From the NCBI GenBank assembly GCA_001275005.1, contig JWZX01001862.1, positions 1-22,508 on the forward strand: 22,508 nt of DNA. The letters run 5' to 3'. This stretch comes from Chrysochromulina tobinii. Its lineage: Eukaryota > Haptophyta > Prymnesiales > Chrysochromulinaceae. Each line of letters opens with the position of its first letter. The stretch's first letter is position 1. The position numbers and the translations under genes are program-made. This document shows, in pieces, positions 14,508 through 22,508 of the stretch. Under the pieces are notes generated by a model, which did not search any database, was not told the DNA's origin, and was given only the letters and a program-made list of their open reading frames with translations.

Positions 14508-17256
14508 CTTCCGCCACGTCCGCCGCCGCCGCCGCCGCCGGGCTTGGCGGTTGTGGCCGTTGTCGTGTTCGTTGGATGCACTGAGGGTGTGAATAAGGGT
14601 GTGAATAAGGGTGTGAGCACGCGCGCAGCTCCATCGAACGTAGAGCCGTGTGGAAGCACGACTGATCCCTTTCGCGCCACAGGACACTGCGCTGCCGTTG
14701 CCGTTGCCGTTGCCGCAGACGCCGACGCCGACGCCGACGCCGCCGACGACGAGGAGGAGGAGGCGGAGGAGGAGGACGAGGAGGAGGAGACGGAGGAGGC
14801 GGCGGAGGGGGATGGCACTGGGCATCCGGCTGGCTGCAGTTGTAACTGCCGCTCCACTTTCCCTATCACGTCCGCTGCCTCCGCCATCTTGACGGCGTCC
14901 ATCCTCTACGCACGCTCCACATCCATCAGCGATAATCAGCGATCAATCAGCGAGCAATCAGGAGCAATGAGGTGCAATCAGGTGCATTCAGGTCACTCCG
15001 GGGCAATCACACCTGCCAATGCTCGAGGCTGAAGAGGAGATCGTACGGAGCTTCATATGGCAATCAGCATGCAATCAATATGCAATCACACCTGCCAATG
15101 CTCGAGGCTGAAGAGGAGATCGTACGGAGCTTCAATGGCAATCAGCATGCAATCAATATGCAATCACACCTGCCAATGCTCGAGGCTGAAGAGAAGATCG
15201 TACGGAGCTTCATACGGCATCGGCAGCGGGTTGCCTGGCAGGCGGCAATCGACGAGCTGCCACCAGTGGCGCTCACATAGCGCCCATAGCCGCGGCCGTA
15301 CGAGCTGCCGCCCCAGGGCAAAGGCGAGCGCGAAGGCGTTGCGCAGCACGAGGCGGCTCACCTGCATGCAAGGAGGGAGGTGCAATCAGCATGCAATGAG
15401 GGAGGTGCAATCAGCATGCAATGAGGGAGGTGCAGCCAGCATGCAAAATCGAGGGAGGTGCCATTCCCATGCACTCAATGTGCCATCCGCATGCATTCAG
15501 GGAGGTGCCATCCGCATGCATTCAGGGAGGCAGCTCACATATTGAACGGCCACATGAGGCGACGCCGGGTCGGGCGCACGCTCGTAATCTCCTAATATGG
15601 CAGCTTCACTCCCGGGCACGAGCAGCCCCGGGTGGAAGCAACGGCCCACGTACGGACTGCCGCTGTGAAGGACGCCGCCCTTGCTCGCCTCTGTGAAGAA
15701 GGCTGCAGGAGACAAAGACGAGGCGCAACTCAGCCGTTGGTCCGACGCGAAGGCAGATGCAATCAGATGCAATCAGCCGCAATCAGCAATAATCAGCCGT
15801 TGGTCCGACGCGAAGGCAGATGCAATCAGATGCAATCAGATGCAATCAGCCATAATCAGCCGTTGGTCCGACGCGAAGGCAGATGCAATCAGATGCAATC
15901 AGATGCAATCAGCCACAATCAGCCGCAATCAGCCGCCGTCCACTCACCCATAGGTCCGACGCGAAGGCAGATGCAATCAGACGCAATCGATCGCAATCAG
16001 ACGCAATCGATCGCCATTCACACCGGAAGGCCGGTCGGGCAGGTGGCCTCGTGAGAGCTCCTCGGCCGTTGGAGAGGGCTTGCATTTCCATATTTGGGCG
16101 GGGAGCTCCATCAGGTCGAGCAGCGCGCGAAGCAGCTCCTCGAGCCCATCCACCTGATGAGCGATGCAATCAGCGCAATCAGTGGGTGCTCATCAGTGCC
16201 ATTCAGCGCAGCAGCTCCTCGAGCCCATCCACCTGATGAGCGATGCAATCAGCGCTCATCCGGCGCACAATCATTCGTCGTAGGGGGCACGCCGTGGTCG
16301 TTAGAGGCCATCAGAGGTCATCAGAGGCTATCAGAGGTCATCAGAGGTAATCAGGGGCAATCATAGGTCATCAGAGGTCATCAGAGGTCGTCAGAGGCAA
16401 TCCGTCGATAATCAGGGTTCAATCAGAGGCAATCATGGGGCCAAGTGCGACCGTTACCTTGACGAAACCCTTCGACGGACGCGCACCACCACGCCCACCA
16501 CCACGCCCAGCCACAGCCACCGTCGCCACCGCCGCCACCGGCGCCACCCCCGCAGCTGCTCCCTGATCTTTGGCACCCTCGGCTTGGCCATCAAGCGGCG
16601 CGTCGAGCCACAAGCCGGCCTCCTTCAGACGGAAGAGCAATCAGCATGCAATCAGCATGCAATCAGCATGCACTCGGCATGTCATCAGCATGCAATCAGC
16701 ATGCACTCAGCATGCCATCAACAGGCGCCACCTTCAGACGGAAGAGCTTGCCGAAATCGGCGCCCATCGTGTACGTGACGTGGACGTGCGCGGGTGGCAC
16801 GGCGCGCTGCTCATGCAGCCGATGGACAAAGTACGTGGCGCCTGTGGGGACGTGAGGGACAGCGCGCTGTGATGAGCACTTGCATGCAAGGCGGGGGCTC
16901 GACGGGTGAGAACGTGGCGCCTGTAGGAGCGTGAGCGTCTGAGTCCATCAGACGCACTCAGACGCACTCAGACCGCACTCAGACCGCACTCAGATGCTAA
17001 TCAGATCGTAATCAGATCGTAATCAGTCGCACCTTGTAGGAACCGATCCAGCGGCAGCAGCCCAAAACGAACGCGCCCTCCCCACATCCAGTACACGCGT
17101 CGTGCTGGGCGCACGGCCGCCCTGCGGTTCGTCAAATGCTCGCGCTCGCATTCTGACCACGCTCGCATCTCACGCCGCGCGTCGACCGCCCCGAGGCCCG
17201 TGTATTCATCACGCATAGATGGCACCGCATACCAGCCGCATGGCCCGCATCCGCCG

Positions 17257-17317
<61 letters not shown>

Positions 17318-18717
17318 TCCCTCGGCCTTCCAGCGCATCATCGCACCCAAATCTCGCGCCCAAATCTCGCCCAAATCTCGCTCCCAAATCTCGCCCAAAT
17401 CTCGCCCCCTCGGAATCCTCGCACCCAAATCTCGTGCGAGCTGGCGCATCCTCGCACCCAAATCTCGCGCGAGCTGGCACGTACAGCATCGGGTCCGGCG
17501 CGAGGCACTCGGGCCGATTGCAGCCGTAATCACCGTCGAGGTAACGGTTTCGTAGCAGCCGGTTGAACTCCGTCTGGTCGTTCCCGATGACGCCCGTCAT
17601 CAGCGTGCGATTGGCCCATTCGATTGCAAAACGCCACGCACGCCCGGCGCCGGCGCCCGCGCCGTCGTGGGCGCCGCCGCCACCGCTCGGGCGCTGCGCG
17701 GTGGCGCCGTCGTGGGCGTACCGAGCTGCCCGGAAGAACGTGACACCAGTGTTGTACACGGCATCGGGCTGCCCGTCACGGCGCAGGTCGGGCATGTCGT
17801 TAGTCGCAAGCTTCATATGGCACTCAGCATGCAATCAATCTGCAATCACACCTGCCCGTCACGGCGCAGGTCGGGCATGTCGTTGGTCGCGAGCACGTCA
17901 GCGAGCGGCAGGTCGCCCGCATCATCCGCGAGCACGACGCCCCTGCCGCCGATCCAGGGCAATTAGAGGCAATTAGAGGCAATTAGAGGCAATGAGAGGC
18001 AATTAGAGGTCATCAGCGCACCTGCCACCGATCCACGGCCACGGATCGCCCAGCCACACGGCGTCCGCGTCGCTGAGCAGCACGTCGTACCCGAGCTCGA
18101 GCAGGCGCGCCGTCGTGAGCGCCTGATGAGGGACGCAATCAGACGTCATCCGATGGAGGAGGGGCGCAATCAGACGCAATCAGAGGGGGCCATCCGCTCG
18201 CTACGAGCACCTTCAAGAAGCCGAGCTGCTTGAACGCGCCGGTTTGGTCGCGCACGTAGCCGCGGCTGAGCGCGCCAAAGGCGGCCGCCACCTCCGCGCC
18301 GCGGCCGGCGAGCAGCTCGTGGCCCGAGATCGACGGTTCACCCCACGATTGACACAGCTGCTCGAGCGCCGCGTCAAAGGTCACGACTGCATAGGTGAGC
18401 CGAGGCACGCGCGCTGCATGGCGAAGCCAGTTGTACACAAAGTGCTTGAGCGTGACGGTGCCAAAGGTGAGCGTCAGGCTCGCCGGCGGCGCAGGAAGAT
18501 GGCGGCCGAGTGGAGCGGACTGAACGGCGGCGGGCGGCGGCGGCGGCGGCGGCGGCGGCGATGAGAACGATTCGAGTGGAGGTGGATCGACCGACGGTGG
18601 CTGCACATGCGCGAGCAGCACCGCCGTAGCGAGCTGCGCGCGCGATGAGTTGAGCGCAAAGAGCGCGAGTCCGATCGCGACTGCTGCGACGCAGCGCAGC
18701 ACGCGCGCGGCACCCAT
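13418..18717 (-). CDS. DXD glycosyltransferase, XEG113/RRA-like nucleotide-diphospho-sugar transferase, 13 exons
   Basis: Exons in transcript order: 18717-18211, 18122-18022, 17942-17852, 17768-17033, 16841-16732, 16622-16458, 16153-16024, 15702-15539, 15361-15170, 14905-14243, 14052-13896, 13738-13667, 13602-13418; 1090 residues. It is a type II membrane protein with an anchor at about 6-22 and a Pro-rich stem at 40-62. The catalytic part has GYDVLLSDADAVWLGDPW (D187 and D189 form the DXD metal/sugar-nucleotide site), YNTGVTFFRA (238-247) and HVHVTYTMGADFGKLFRLKEAGLW, a signature of the PF03407 family. VSRLVLRNAFALAFALGRQL (669-688) matches the downstream region of plant XEG113. Relatives add arabinose or xylose to wall glycoproteins in the Golgi. 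Poly-Gly, RFG-repeat and Ser/Ala-rich inserts are unusual. Exons 7 and 10-13 are less certain than 1-6, 8 and 9. The first junction is ambiguous by 6 nt. Confidence 0.8.
13578..13666 (-). repeat. Glycosyltransferase intron 12 begins with an exact 25-nt copy of exon 13
   Basis: Intron 12 is only 64 nt (13603-13666). Its first 25 nt (13642-13666) equal the first 25 nt of exon 13 (13578-13602), starting GTACGCTCGGCCCC. A single tandem duplication explains it: the copied GTACGC serves as donor, and CCCCACAG in between serves as acceptor. Confidence 0.9.
13712..13806 (-). repeat. Decoy copy of the exon 12 start in intron 11
   Basis: The first 27 nt of exon 12 (from 13738 downward, GTGCGTTCGAGCTCC...) recur from 13806 downward with one mismatch, preceded by GCACGCAG. 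This copy is both acceptor and potential donor (AG|GTGCGT). Intron 11 is 13739-13895. Confidence 0.87.
14041..14242 (-). repeat. Decamer array (CTGATGACCT) and decoy acceptor in intron 10
   Basis: The plus strand shows GGTCATCAGA repeated more than a dozen times between 14068 and 14230, that is CTGATGACCT in the transcript. The end of the intron and the start of exon 11 (GCATCCTCCTCGCCTGATGAG on the plus strand) occur twice, at about 14040 and 14107. Confidence 0.9.
14475..14545 (-). repeat. Gly-encoding GCC/CCG trinucleotide tract in exon 10
   Basis: CCG/GCC runs at about 14478-14540 encode a Gly-rich stretch. GAC/GAG-rich repeats at about 14697-14810 encode Ala/Ser/Val-rich runs on the minus strand. 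They make exon 10 (663 nt) mostly low-complexity. Confidence 0.8.
15010..15196 (-). repeat. Three copies of exon 9 end plus donor, 78-79 bp period
   Basis: The end of exon 9 (coding APYDLLFSLEHWQ) with donor CAG|GTGTGATTGC occurs three times, with potential donors at 15169 (used in the model), 15091 and 15012. Between copies lie GATTGCATGCTGATTGCC units. Intron 9 is 14906-15169. Confidence 0.9.
15364..15538 (-). repeat. Intron 8 array with TGCATGC units
   Basis: Units such as GGGAGGTGCAATCAGCATGC (plus strand) fill intron 8 (15362-15538). The intron starts GTGAGCTGCCTC and exon 9 starts GTGAGCCGCCTC, 11 of 12 identical. Confidence 0.85.
15734..16012 (-). repeat. Intron 7 array with a CGACGCGAAGGCAGATGCAATCAG motif in four copies
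   Basis: Four copies of a block beginning GGTCCGACGCGAAGGC (at about 15739, 15802, 15866 and 15953) are separated by GATGCAATCA and GCAATCAGC units. Intron 7 is 15703-16023. Confidence 0.85.
16131..16257 (-). repeat. Duplicated acceptor and exon 7 start, period 79
   Basis: CATCAG|GTGGATGGGCTC and the following exon bases occur twice, with acceptor boundaries at 16153 (used in the model) and 16232. The upstream copy turns into the repeat array after about 25 nt. Intron 6 is 16154-16457 and contains further CTGATGACCT units at 16305-16390. Confidence 0.88.
16622..16747 (-). repeat. Intron 5 flanked by identical 16-nt exon ends
   Basis: Exon 5 ends GCTCTTCCGTCTGAAG before GTGGCG, and intron 5 (16623-16731) ends with the same 16 nt before exon 6. 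TGATTGCATGC units fill the body. Confidence 0.9.
16831..17032 (-). repeat. Intron 4 with decoy acceptor
   Basis: The acceptor region CACAG|GCGCCACGT (boundary 16841) recurs as CTACAG|GCGCCACGT with its boundary at 16920, 79 nt upstream in the transcript. CTGAGTGCG and CTGATTACGAT units fill 16940-17027. Intron 4 is 16842-17032. Confidence 0.85.
17240..17322 (-). repeat. Poly-Gly trinucleotide tract in exon 4
   Basis: An almost pure CCG/GCC run on the plus strand encodes over 20 glycines in the glycosyltransferase. It is followed by CCCAAATCTCG repeats at about 17346-17470 that encode ARFG-type repeats (RFGRDLGARFG). Confidence 0.9.
17769..17894 (-). repeat. Intron 3 ends with a 43-nt copy of the end of exon 3
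   Basis: Intron 3 is 83 nt (17769-17851). Its last 43 nt (17769-17811) match the last 43 nt of exon 3 (17852-17894) with 2 mismatches. The remaining 40 nt form a repeat body that is nearly identical to part of intron 9. Confidence 0.92.
17943..18036 (-). repeat. Intron 2 (79 nt) with mirrored exon end
   Basis: Exon 2 ends TGGATCGGTGGCAG and intron 2 (17943-18021) ends TGGATCGGCGGCAG. Between them the plus strand shows five GGCAATTAGA units, CTAATTGCC in the transcript. Confidence 0.88.
18123..18210 (-). other. Glycosyltransferase intron 1
   Basis: 88 nt from GTGCTC to CATCAG, containing CTGATTGCG units. Starting the intron six bases later (GTAGCG) would also keep frame. Confidence 0.7.
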
Positions 18718-18874
18718 ATTTTCAAGTGCACGCCAGTTTGCACGCCGTCGCGGGCGCTGTGAATTTGCACTCAAAACCTGTGAATATAGTTCCCGAGTGG
18801 GTTACGTGCACATCCACATCCCACATCGTTGGCATTCTTCAAGCTTTTTATACGATGGGATTCTAGTTTCCGTA
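18718..18874 (-). promoter_or_regulatory. Compact spacer with TATA-like box upstream of the glycosyltransferase gene
   Basis: Only 157 bp separate the stop codon of the RCC1/NDPK gene from the next ATG on the same strand. The minus strand reads TATAAAAA at 18852-18845, about 130 bp before the ATG and about 25 bp after the upstream stop. The core-promoter role is inference. Confidence 0.42.
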
Positions 18875-21800
18875 CTACATGTACTGCACATCAGAGGACT
18901 GCACAAGCACGCTACGCGTCTTCATGAATTTCTTTAGTGTGCCTGCCCCACCAATAATCGATAGGTTATGAGAGCGCACCAAGACCGTCTCGTTGCCCGT
19001 CGTCTCCATCTCGATATCCCACCGGGAGGCCTCGGCATTCCACTCGAGCACTTTCGCATGTCGGCCGTTCAGGTCCTTGCGTTGCTGCATGCCCTGCACA
19101 AGAACGCGACGCCCCACGATCGCCTGGGCCTCGGCACCCGTACCTGGGTTCGTCAACTCTATCTCTTGGGGCGGCGACGGGGTTGCCTCTTCAACCTTAT
19201 CTTCAACATGATCCCCTTTTTCAGTCATTGCACTTGCCTTGTTGATGGCCACACACCTGTCGAGGCACTGTTTGTGGTCCAGATCCTTCAACGCGTCGAA
19301 GATTGAGCCCTTGGCCTTGCCCTTCTCCTTTGCTGTCTCGTCATCGTACTTCACATGCGGGTCGTTGAACCACTTCTTGATCGTCGCTTCGGGGACCCCC
19401 TTGGCGAGCAGGGCGCGGCCAAACGGGTCGTCGGACACGCAGCAAGCGAGCCAATTGGTACGCTCAACGAGGCTTTCGAAAGGCGATGCAGACGCGTGCA
19501 CCGCGTTGTCGCTGTCATCGCACGGGGCCTGAAGCCCGAGCTTCTGCCAGTTGGCGGCGACGATGCCGCGCAGCGAGTCTGTCGGCGCGTCGGCCGGATT
19601 GGTCGGCCCGAGCACCTTGCCGCGGAAGTCGGCCCACGAGAGTGTCGCCGGGTCGAACTCGACGACAAAGTAGTGCTGGTCGATGAAGCCCTTGCTCTCG
19701 ATCTCCTCGCCCGTCACGACGCCCTCCTTGAGCACCTCGATGCCCTGCTCTGCGAACTTGGTCCGGATCACCTCCAGCACGGCCGGCGTGTTGGCATGCG
19801 GCTTTGCAAAGACAAAGGCCCTATTCTTCTTGGGGCGGTCATCAGAGGGCAACCCCGCCCACAAGGTGCACGAGCACCAGCAGCAGCCACAGGACCAGCA
19901 GCAGCAGGGCTTTCCCGCCCTGAAGGCGCACCAGAACCAGCACCAGCCGAAGCACACGAGCACGAGGACGATCACGCTGACGGCCACAGCAATTGTGATG
20001 GCCTCGGAGCCACCTCCTCCGCCGCCAAGGTTGCTGATGAGGGAGACATCGGGCACTTGCCAAGATAAGTTGCTGCAAGCGCGCATCGGGCTGCTCGGGT
20101 CGAAATCTGGGAGCGCCAGCACAACGTCTTCGATGTAGGGAAGCAAGAGTCCGACTTGCGCTCGAGTGTTGAAATATAGGGTGAGAGTGACCCGATTGGT
20201 TGAGTTCCCAGCCCCACCCCCAGCGCAATTAGAACCATCGAGTGGATCCAGTGTTGTTGCTGTGGTAGGCCCTTGCCACGTTTGCTGAAGACGACGGCGG
20301 CCGACTTGGATGCTTGGTGGAGCACTTGGTGGGACAAAGGAGCCTGAAGTTCCGTTGGTGCCCGAAGTTCCGTTGGTGCCTGAAGTTCCGTCGGTGCCTG
20401 AGGTTCCGTTGGTGCCTGAAGGTCCGTTGGTGCCTGAAGGTCCGTTGGTGCCTGAAGGTCCCGAAGAGCCTTGAGTCACGTTGGTGCCTGAAGTCACGTT
20501 TGTGCCTGAAGTTCCGTTGGTGCCTGAAGTTCCATTGGTGCCAGAAGTGCCGTTGGTGCCAGAAGGTGCAGACGGCAAGGGCGGCGGCGGCGACGGCGAG
20601 GGCGGCGGCGGCGACGGCCAGGGCGGCGGCGGCGAAGGCGGCGGCGTGTACGAAGAAACGTCGACGCTGGAGAGATTGAGAACAGCGCTTACTTCTGCAC
20701 GAAGGTTTTCGGGAATAGTGCTGAATGCAGCTGCAAGCAAAGCAGGAGAAAAGTTCACCCCGTTGTTGAAGTTCGTCAACCAGGCCGCGCTGATCTCGAG
20801 CTGGCCAGGGAATGACGGCGGCGGCGGCGGGGGCAAGGGCGGTGGCGGCGAGGGCGGTGGCGGAGAAGGCGGCGGCGGAGAAGGAGGCGGCGGCGACGGT
20901 GGCGGTGGCGAGGGCGGTGGCGAGGGCGGTGGCGGTGAGGGCGGCGGTGGAGAGGGTGGAGGTGGAGAGGGCGGGGGCGGCGACGGTGGTGGTGGCGAAG
21001 GCGGCGGTGGGGAGGGCGGCAAGGGCGGCGGCGGCGAGGGGCGAGGGCGAGGGCGGCGGCGAGGGCGGCGGCGGCGAGGGAGGTGGTGGCGAGGGTGGTG
21101 GCGGCGGCGAGGGTGGTGGAAGGGCTAGCCCTTGGACCAAGGTGGGGCTGATACGGTTGGTCGTCGTGCCGTCGCCGAGCTGGCCGTAGTAGTTCCAGCC
21201 CAAGCACTTGAGGAGCGTGCCGGCTGTCACGTACGCGCACGTGTGGTAGTATCCGAGCGCCAGCAGCCCGACAGCGCCGCCGACGTTGATAGTGGTGGTC
21301 GGGGTGTAGCGATTGATCGTTGTGCCGTCGCCGAGCTGGCCGTAGTAGTTGTAGCCCCAGCACTTGAGGAGCGCGCTGCTCGTCACGTACGCGCACGTGT
21401 GGGAGCCTCCGAGCGCCAGCAGCCCGACGGCGCCGCCGACGTTGATCGTGATCGGGGTGTTGCGATTGGTCGTCGTGCCGTCGCCGAGCTGGCCATTGTT
21501 GTTCCGGCCCCAGCACTTGAGGAGCGCGCTGTCAATCACGTACGCGCACGTGTGCCTGTCTCCGAGCGCCAGCAGCCCGACGGCGCCGCCGACATTGATC
21601 GTGATCGGGGTGGTGCGATCGGCCGTGTGGCCTAAGCCGAGCTGGCCGAAGGCGTTCCAGCCCCAGCACTTGAGGAGCGCGCCGGTCGTCACGTACGCGC
21701 ACGTGTGGTACTCTCCGAGCGCCAGCAGCCCGACAGCGCCGCCGACGTTGATCGTGGTCGGGGTGTAACGTGTGGTCGTCGTGCTGTCGCCGAGCTGGCC

Positions 21801-22508
21801 GTAGTTGTTGTAACCCCAGCACTTGAGGAGCGTGCTGGCCGTCACGTACGCGCACGTATGCAAGTATCCGAGCGCCAGCAGCCCGACGGCGCCGCCGACG
21901 TTGATCGTGGTCGGGGTGTAGCGATTGGTCGTCGTGCTGTCGCCGAGCTGGCCGTTGCTGTTGAAGCCCCAGCACTTGAGGAGCGCGCTGTTCGTCACGT
22001 ACGCGCACGTGTGGTACCATCCGAGCGCCAGCAGCCCGACGGCGCCGCCGACGTTGATCGTGGTCGGGGTGCTGCGAGTGATCGTCGTGCCGTCGCCGAG
22101 CTGGCCGTAGTTGTTGAAGCCCCAGCACTTGAGGAGCGCGCTGCTCGTCACGTACGCGCACGTGTGGTATAGTCCGAGCGCCAGCAGGGTAGACTGGCCT
22201 GTGAGTTGCCGTCCATGCCTCACGATAAGCTCCTTGGAAGGCGAGGGGTTCGAGGGTGAGGGCAGCTGCAGCATCGGCAGCGGCGAGGACTCGAGCAAAG
22301 GAGAGTGTCTCGACGGGATCGAGGGTGATCGCCTCGGTGTTGAGGGCCGTGGCAGCGGCGGCGGTGACGGTAGCTCCGGCGATGGTGGTGGTGGCGATGG
22401 CGGCGAGGTTGCAGGCGGCGGTGTCGGGGCTGGGTCCGAGACGTACCGAGACGGCTTGCGTGGGGGCGTCGGTGGCGGCTTGGGTGGGGGCATCGGTGGG
22501 GGTGGCGG
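18875..22508 (-). CDS. RCC1-repeat ectodomain / Pro-rich linker / TM / NDPK-like receptor-type protein (5' end open, one frame break)
   Basis: The frame is open at the window edge and passes an ATG at 22491-22493. The real start with a signal peptide probably lies outside. In order: Pro-rich segment; seven RCC1-like repeats of 51 residues (ALG..HTCAY...[15 protein letters not shown], about 21126-22187); (SPPPP)n linker; a second globular piece; a second Pro-rich linker; SGTNGT repeats; GRRRLQQ; one membrane segment (about 19930-20010) followed by a Cys/Trp-rich stretch; an NDPK-like domain (about 19448-19831: [24 protein letters not shown] with the catalytic-type His at 19496-19498); and a C-terminal SH3-like module (GRRVLVQG...LNGRHAKV...VRSHNLSII). 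RCC1 and NDPK parts lie in different frames. One extra G in a G4 run at 21038-21041 accounts for the shift; sequencing error or real mutation cannot be told apart. Function unknown; it looks like a wall-anchored sensor. Confidence 0.8.
20333..20568 (-). repeat. 18-bp repeat encoding SGTNGT units
   Basis: About 13 units of CCTGAAGTTCCGTTGGTG (plus strand) encode [12 protein letters not shown] or SGTNVT. Most units form an N-x-T N-glycosylation sequon, so this is probably a heavily glycosylated ectodomain spacer. Confidence 0.88.
20812..21125 (-). repeat. GGCGGCGGCGAG-type repeat encoding (SPPPP)n
   Basis: 15-bp units encode a hydroxyproline-rich-type SPPPP linker. All reading frames stay open across it, giving long spurious frames on both strands. 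The frame break at 21038-21041 lies within it. Confidence 0.9.
21126..22187 (-). repeat. Seven 153-bp repeats encoding RCC1-like blades
   Basis: Each unit runs from LLALG to NVGGAVG. Unit 6 has one extra Thr codon (156 bp). Unit 4 is the most diverged ([12 protein letters not shown]), and unit 7 has CLGW instead of CWG. Seven blades would suit a closed beta-propeller of the RCC1 type. Confidence 0.92.

Noticed and set aside
20229-21037. Continuation of the RCC1 frame as Ala/Thr- and His/Arg-rich protein
   Set aside because: The other frame has membrane, NDPK and SH3-like features; this one stays open only because of the repeats.
20481-21128. Plus-strand Gly-rich protein (GGGGEGGGG repeats)
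   Set aside because: It is the reverse reading of the SPPPP and SGTNGT repeats of the minus-strand gene.

Overview
The window looks like nuclear DNA of a eukaryotic alga. The G+C content is high, introns are many and short, several 5' splice sites read GTGCG, and one intron is GC-AG. There are Pro/Ser-rich cell-wall-type linkers, and the gene set is eukaryotic (UFL1, COMMD4, a TPT-type transporter, an XEG113-like glycosyltransferase, an RCC1-repeat membrane protein). A haptophyte is my best guess from style alone; nothing in the window proves it. No tRNA, rRNA, CRISPR array, transposase or bacterial operon was seen.

Layout: 1-216 (-) start of a secreted PAN/Apple-domain protein, cut by the window edge; 1007-2098 (-) macro-domain protein; 2226-2934 (+) COMMD4, two exons; 3165-3638 (-) small single-pass membrane protein; 3780-8529 (+) UFL1, the UFM1 E3 ligase, 12 exons and 906 residues; 8879-10705 (+) sugar-phosphate/nucleotide-sugar transporter, 5 exons and 368 residues; 11613-13109 (-) TIR protein with a SAM-like domain, 2 exons and 444 residues; 13418-18717 (-) DXD glycosyltransferase, 13 exons and 1090 residues; 18875-22508 (-) RCC1 repeats, Pro-rich linker, membrane segment, NDPK-like domain and SH3-like module, with one frame break and an open 5' end. 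Exon models were built by hand from splice sites, phase and remembered family alignments. Every junction keeps phase across each gene.

The genes do not form one pathway. They are packed tightly, with divergent starts 127 and 141 bp apart (macro/COMMD4 and membrane protein/UFL1) and a 157-bp gap between two minus-strand genes near 18.8 kb.

The most striking signal is in the introns of three genes (UFL1, transporter, glycosyltransferase). These introns are filled with degenerate arrays of about 8-12 nt of the type CTGATTGCC / CTAATTGCC / CTGATGACC. The arrays always read in the direction of transcription: plus-strand genes show TGATTGCC, and the minus-strand gene shows its complement GGCAATCA. 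Each unit contains a branch-site-like YTRAY core. Many of the same introns also carry copies of the neighbouring exon edge together with its splice site: 25 nt exact at 13578-13666, 43 nt with 2 mismatches at 17769-17894, a perfect 77-bp tandem duplication at 5709-5862, and three TGCATGCAG|GTGAGT junctions at 7103-7207. Two introns of the glycosyltransferase gene, 2.7 kb apart, share a 46-nt segment with 2 mismatches. Together this suggests introns that arise and grow by tandem duplication of exon-intron junctions, and perhaps by copying between introns. The COMMD4 and TIR introns lack these arrays.
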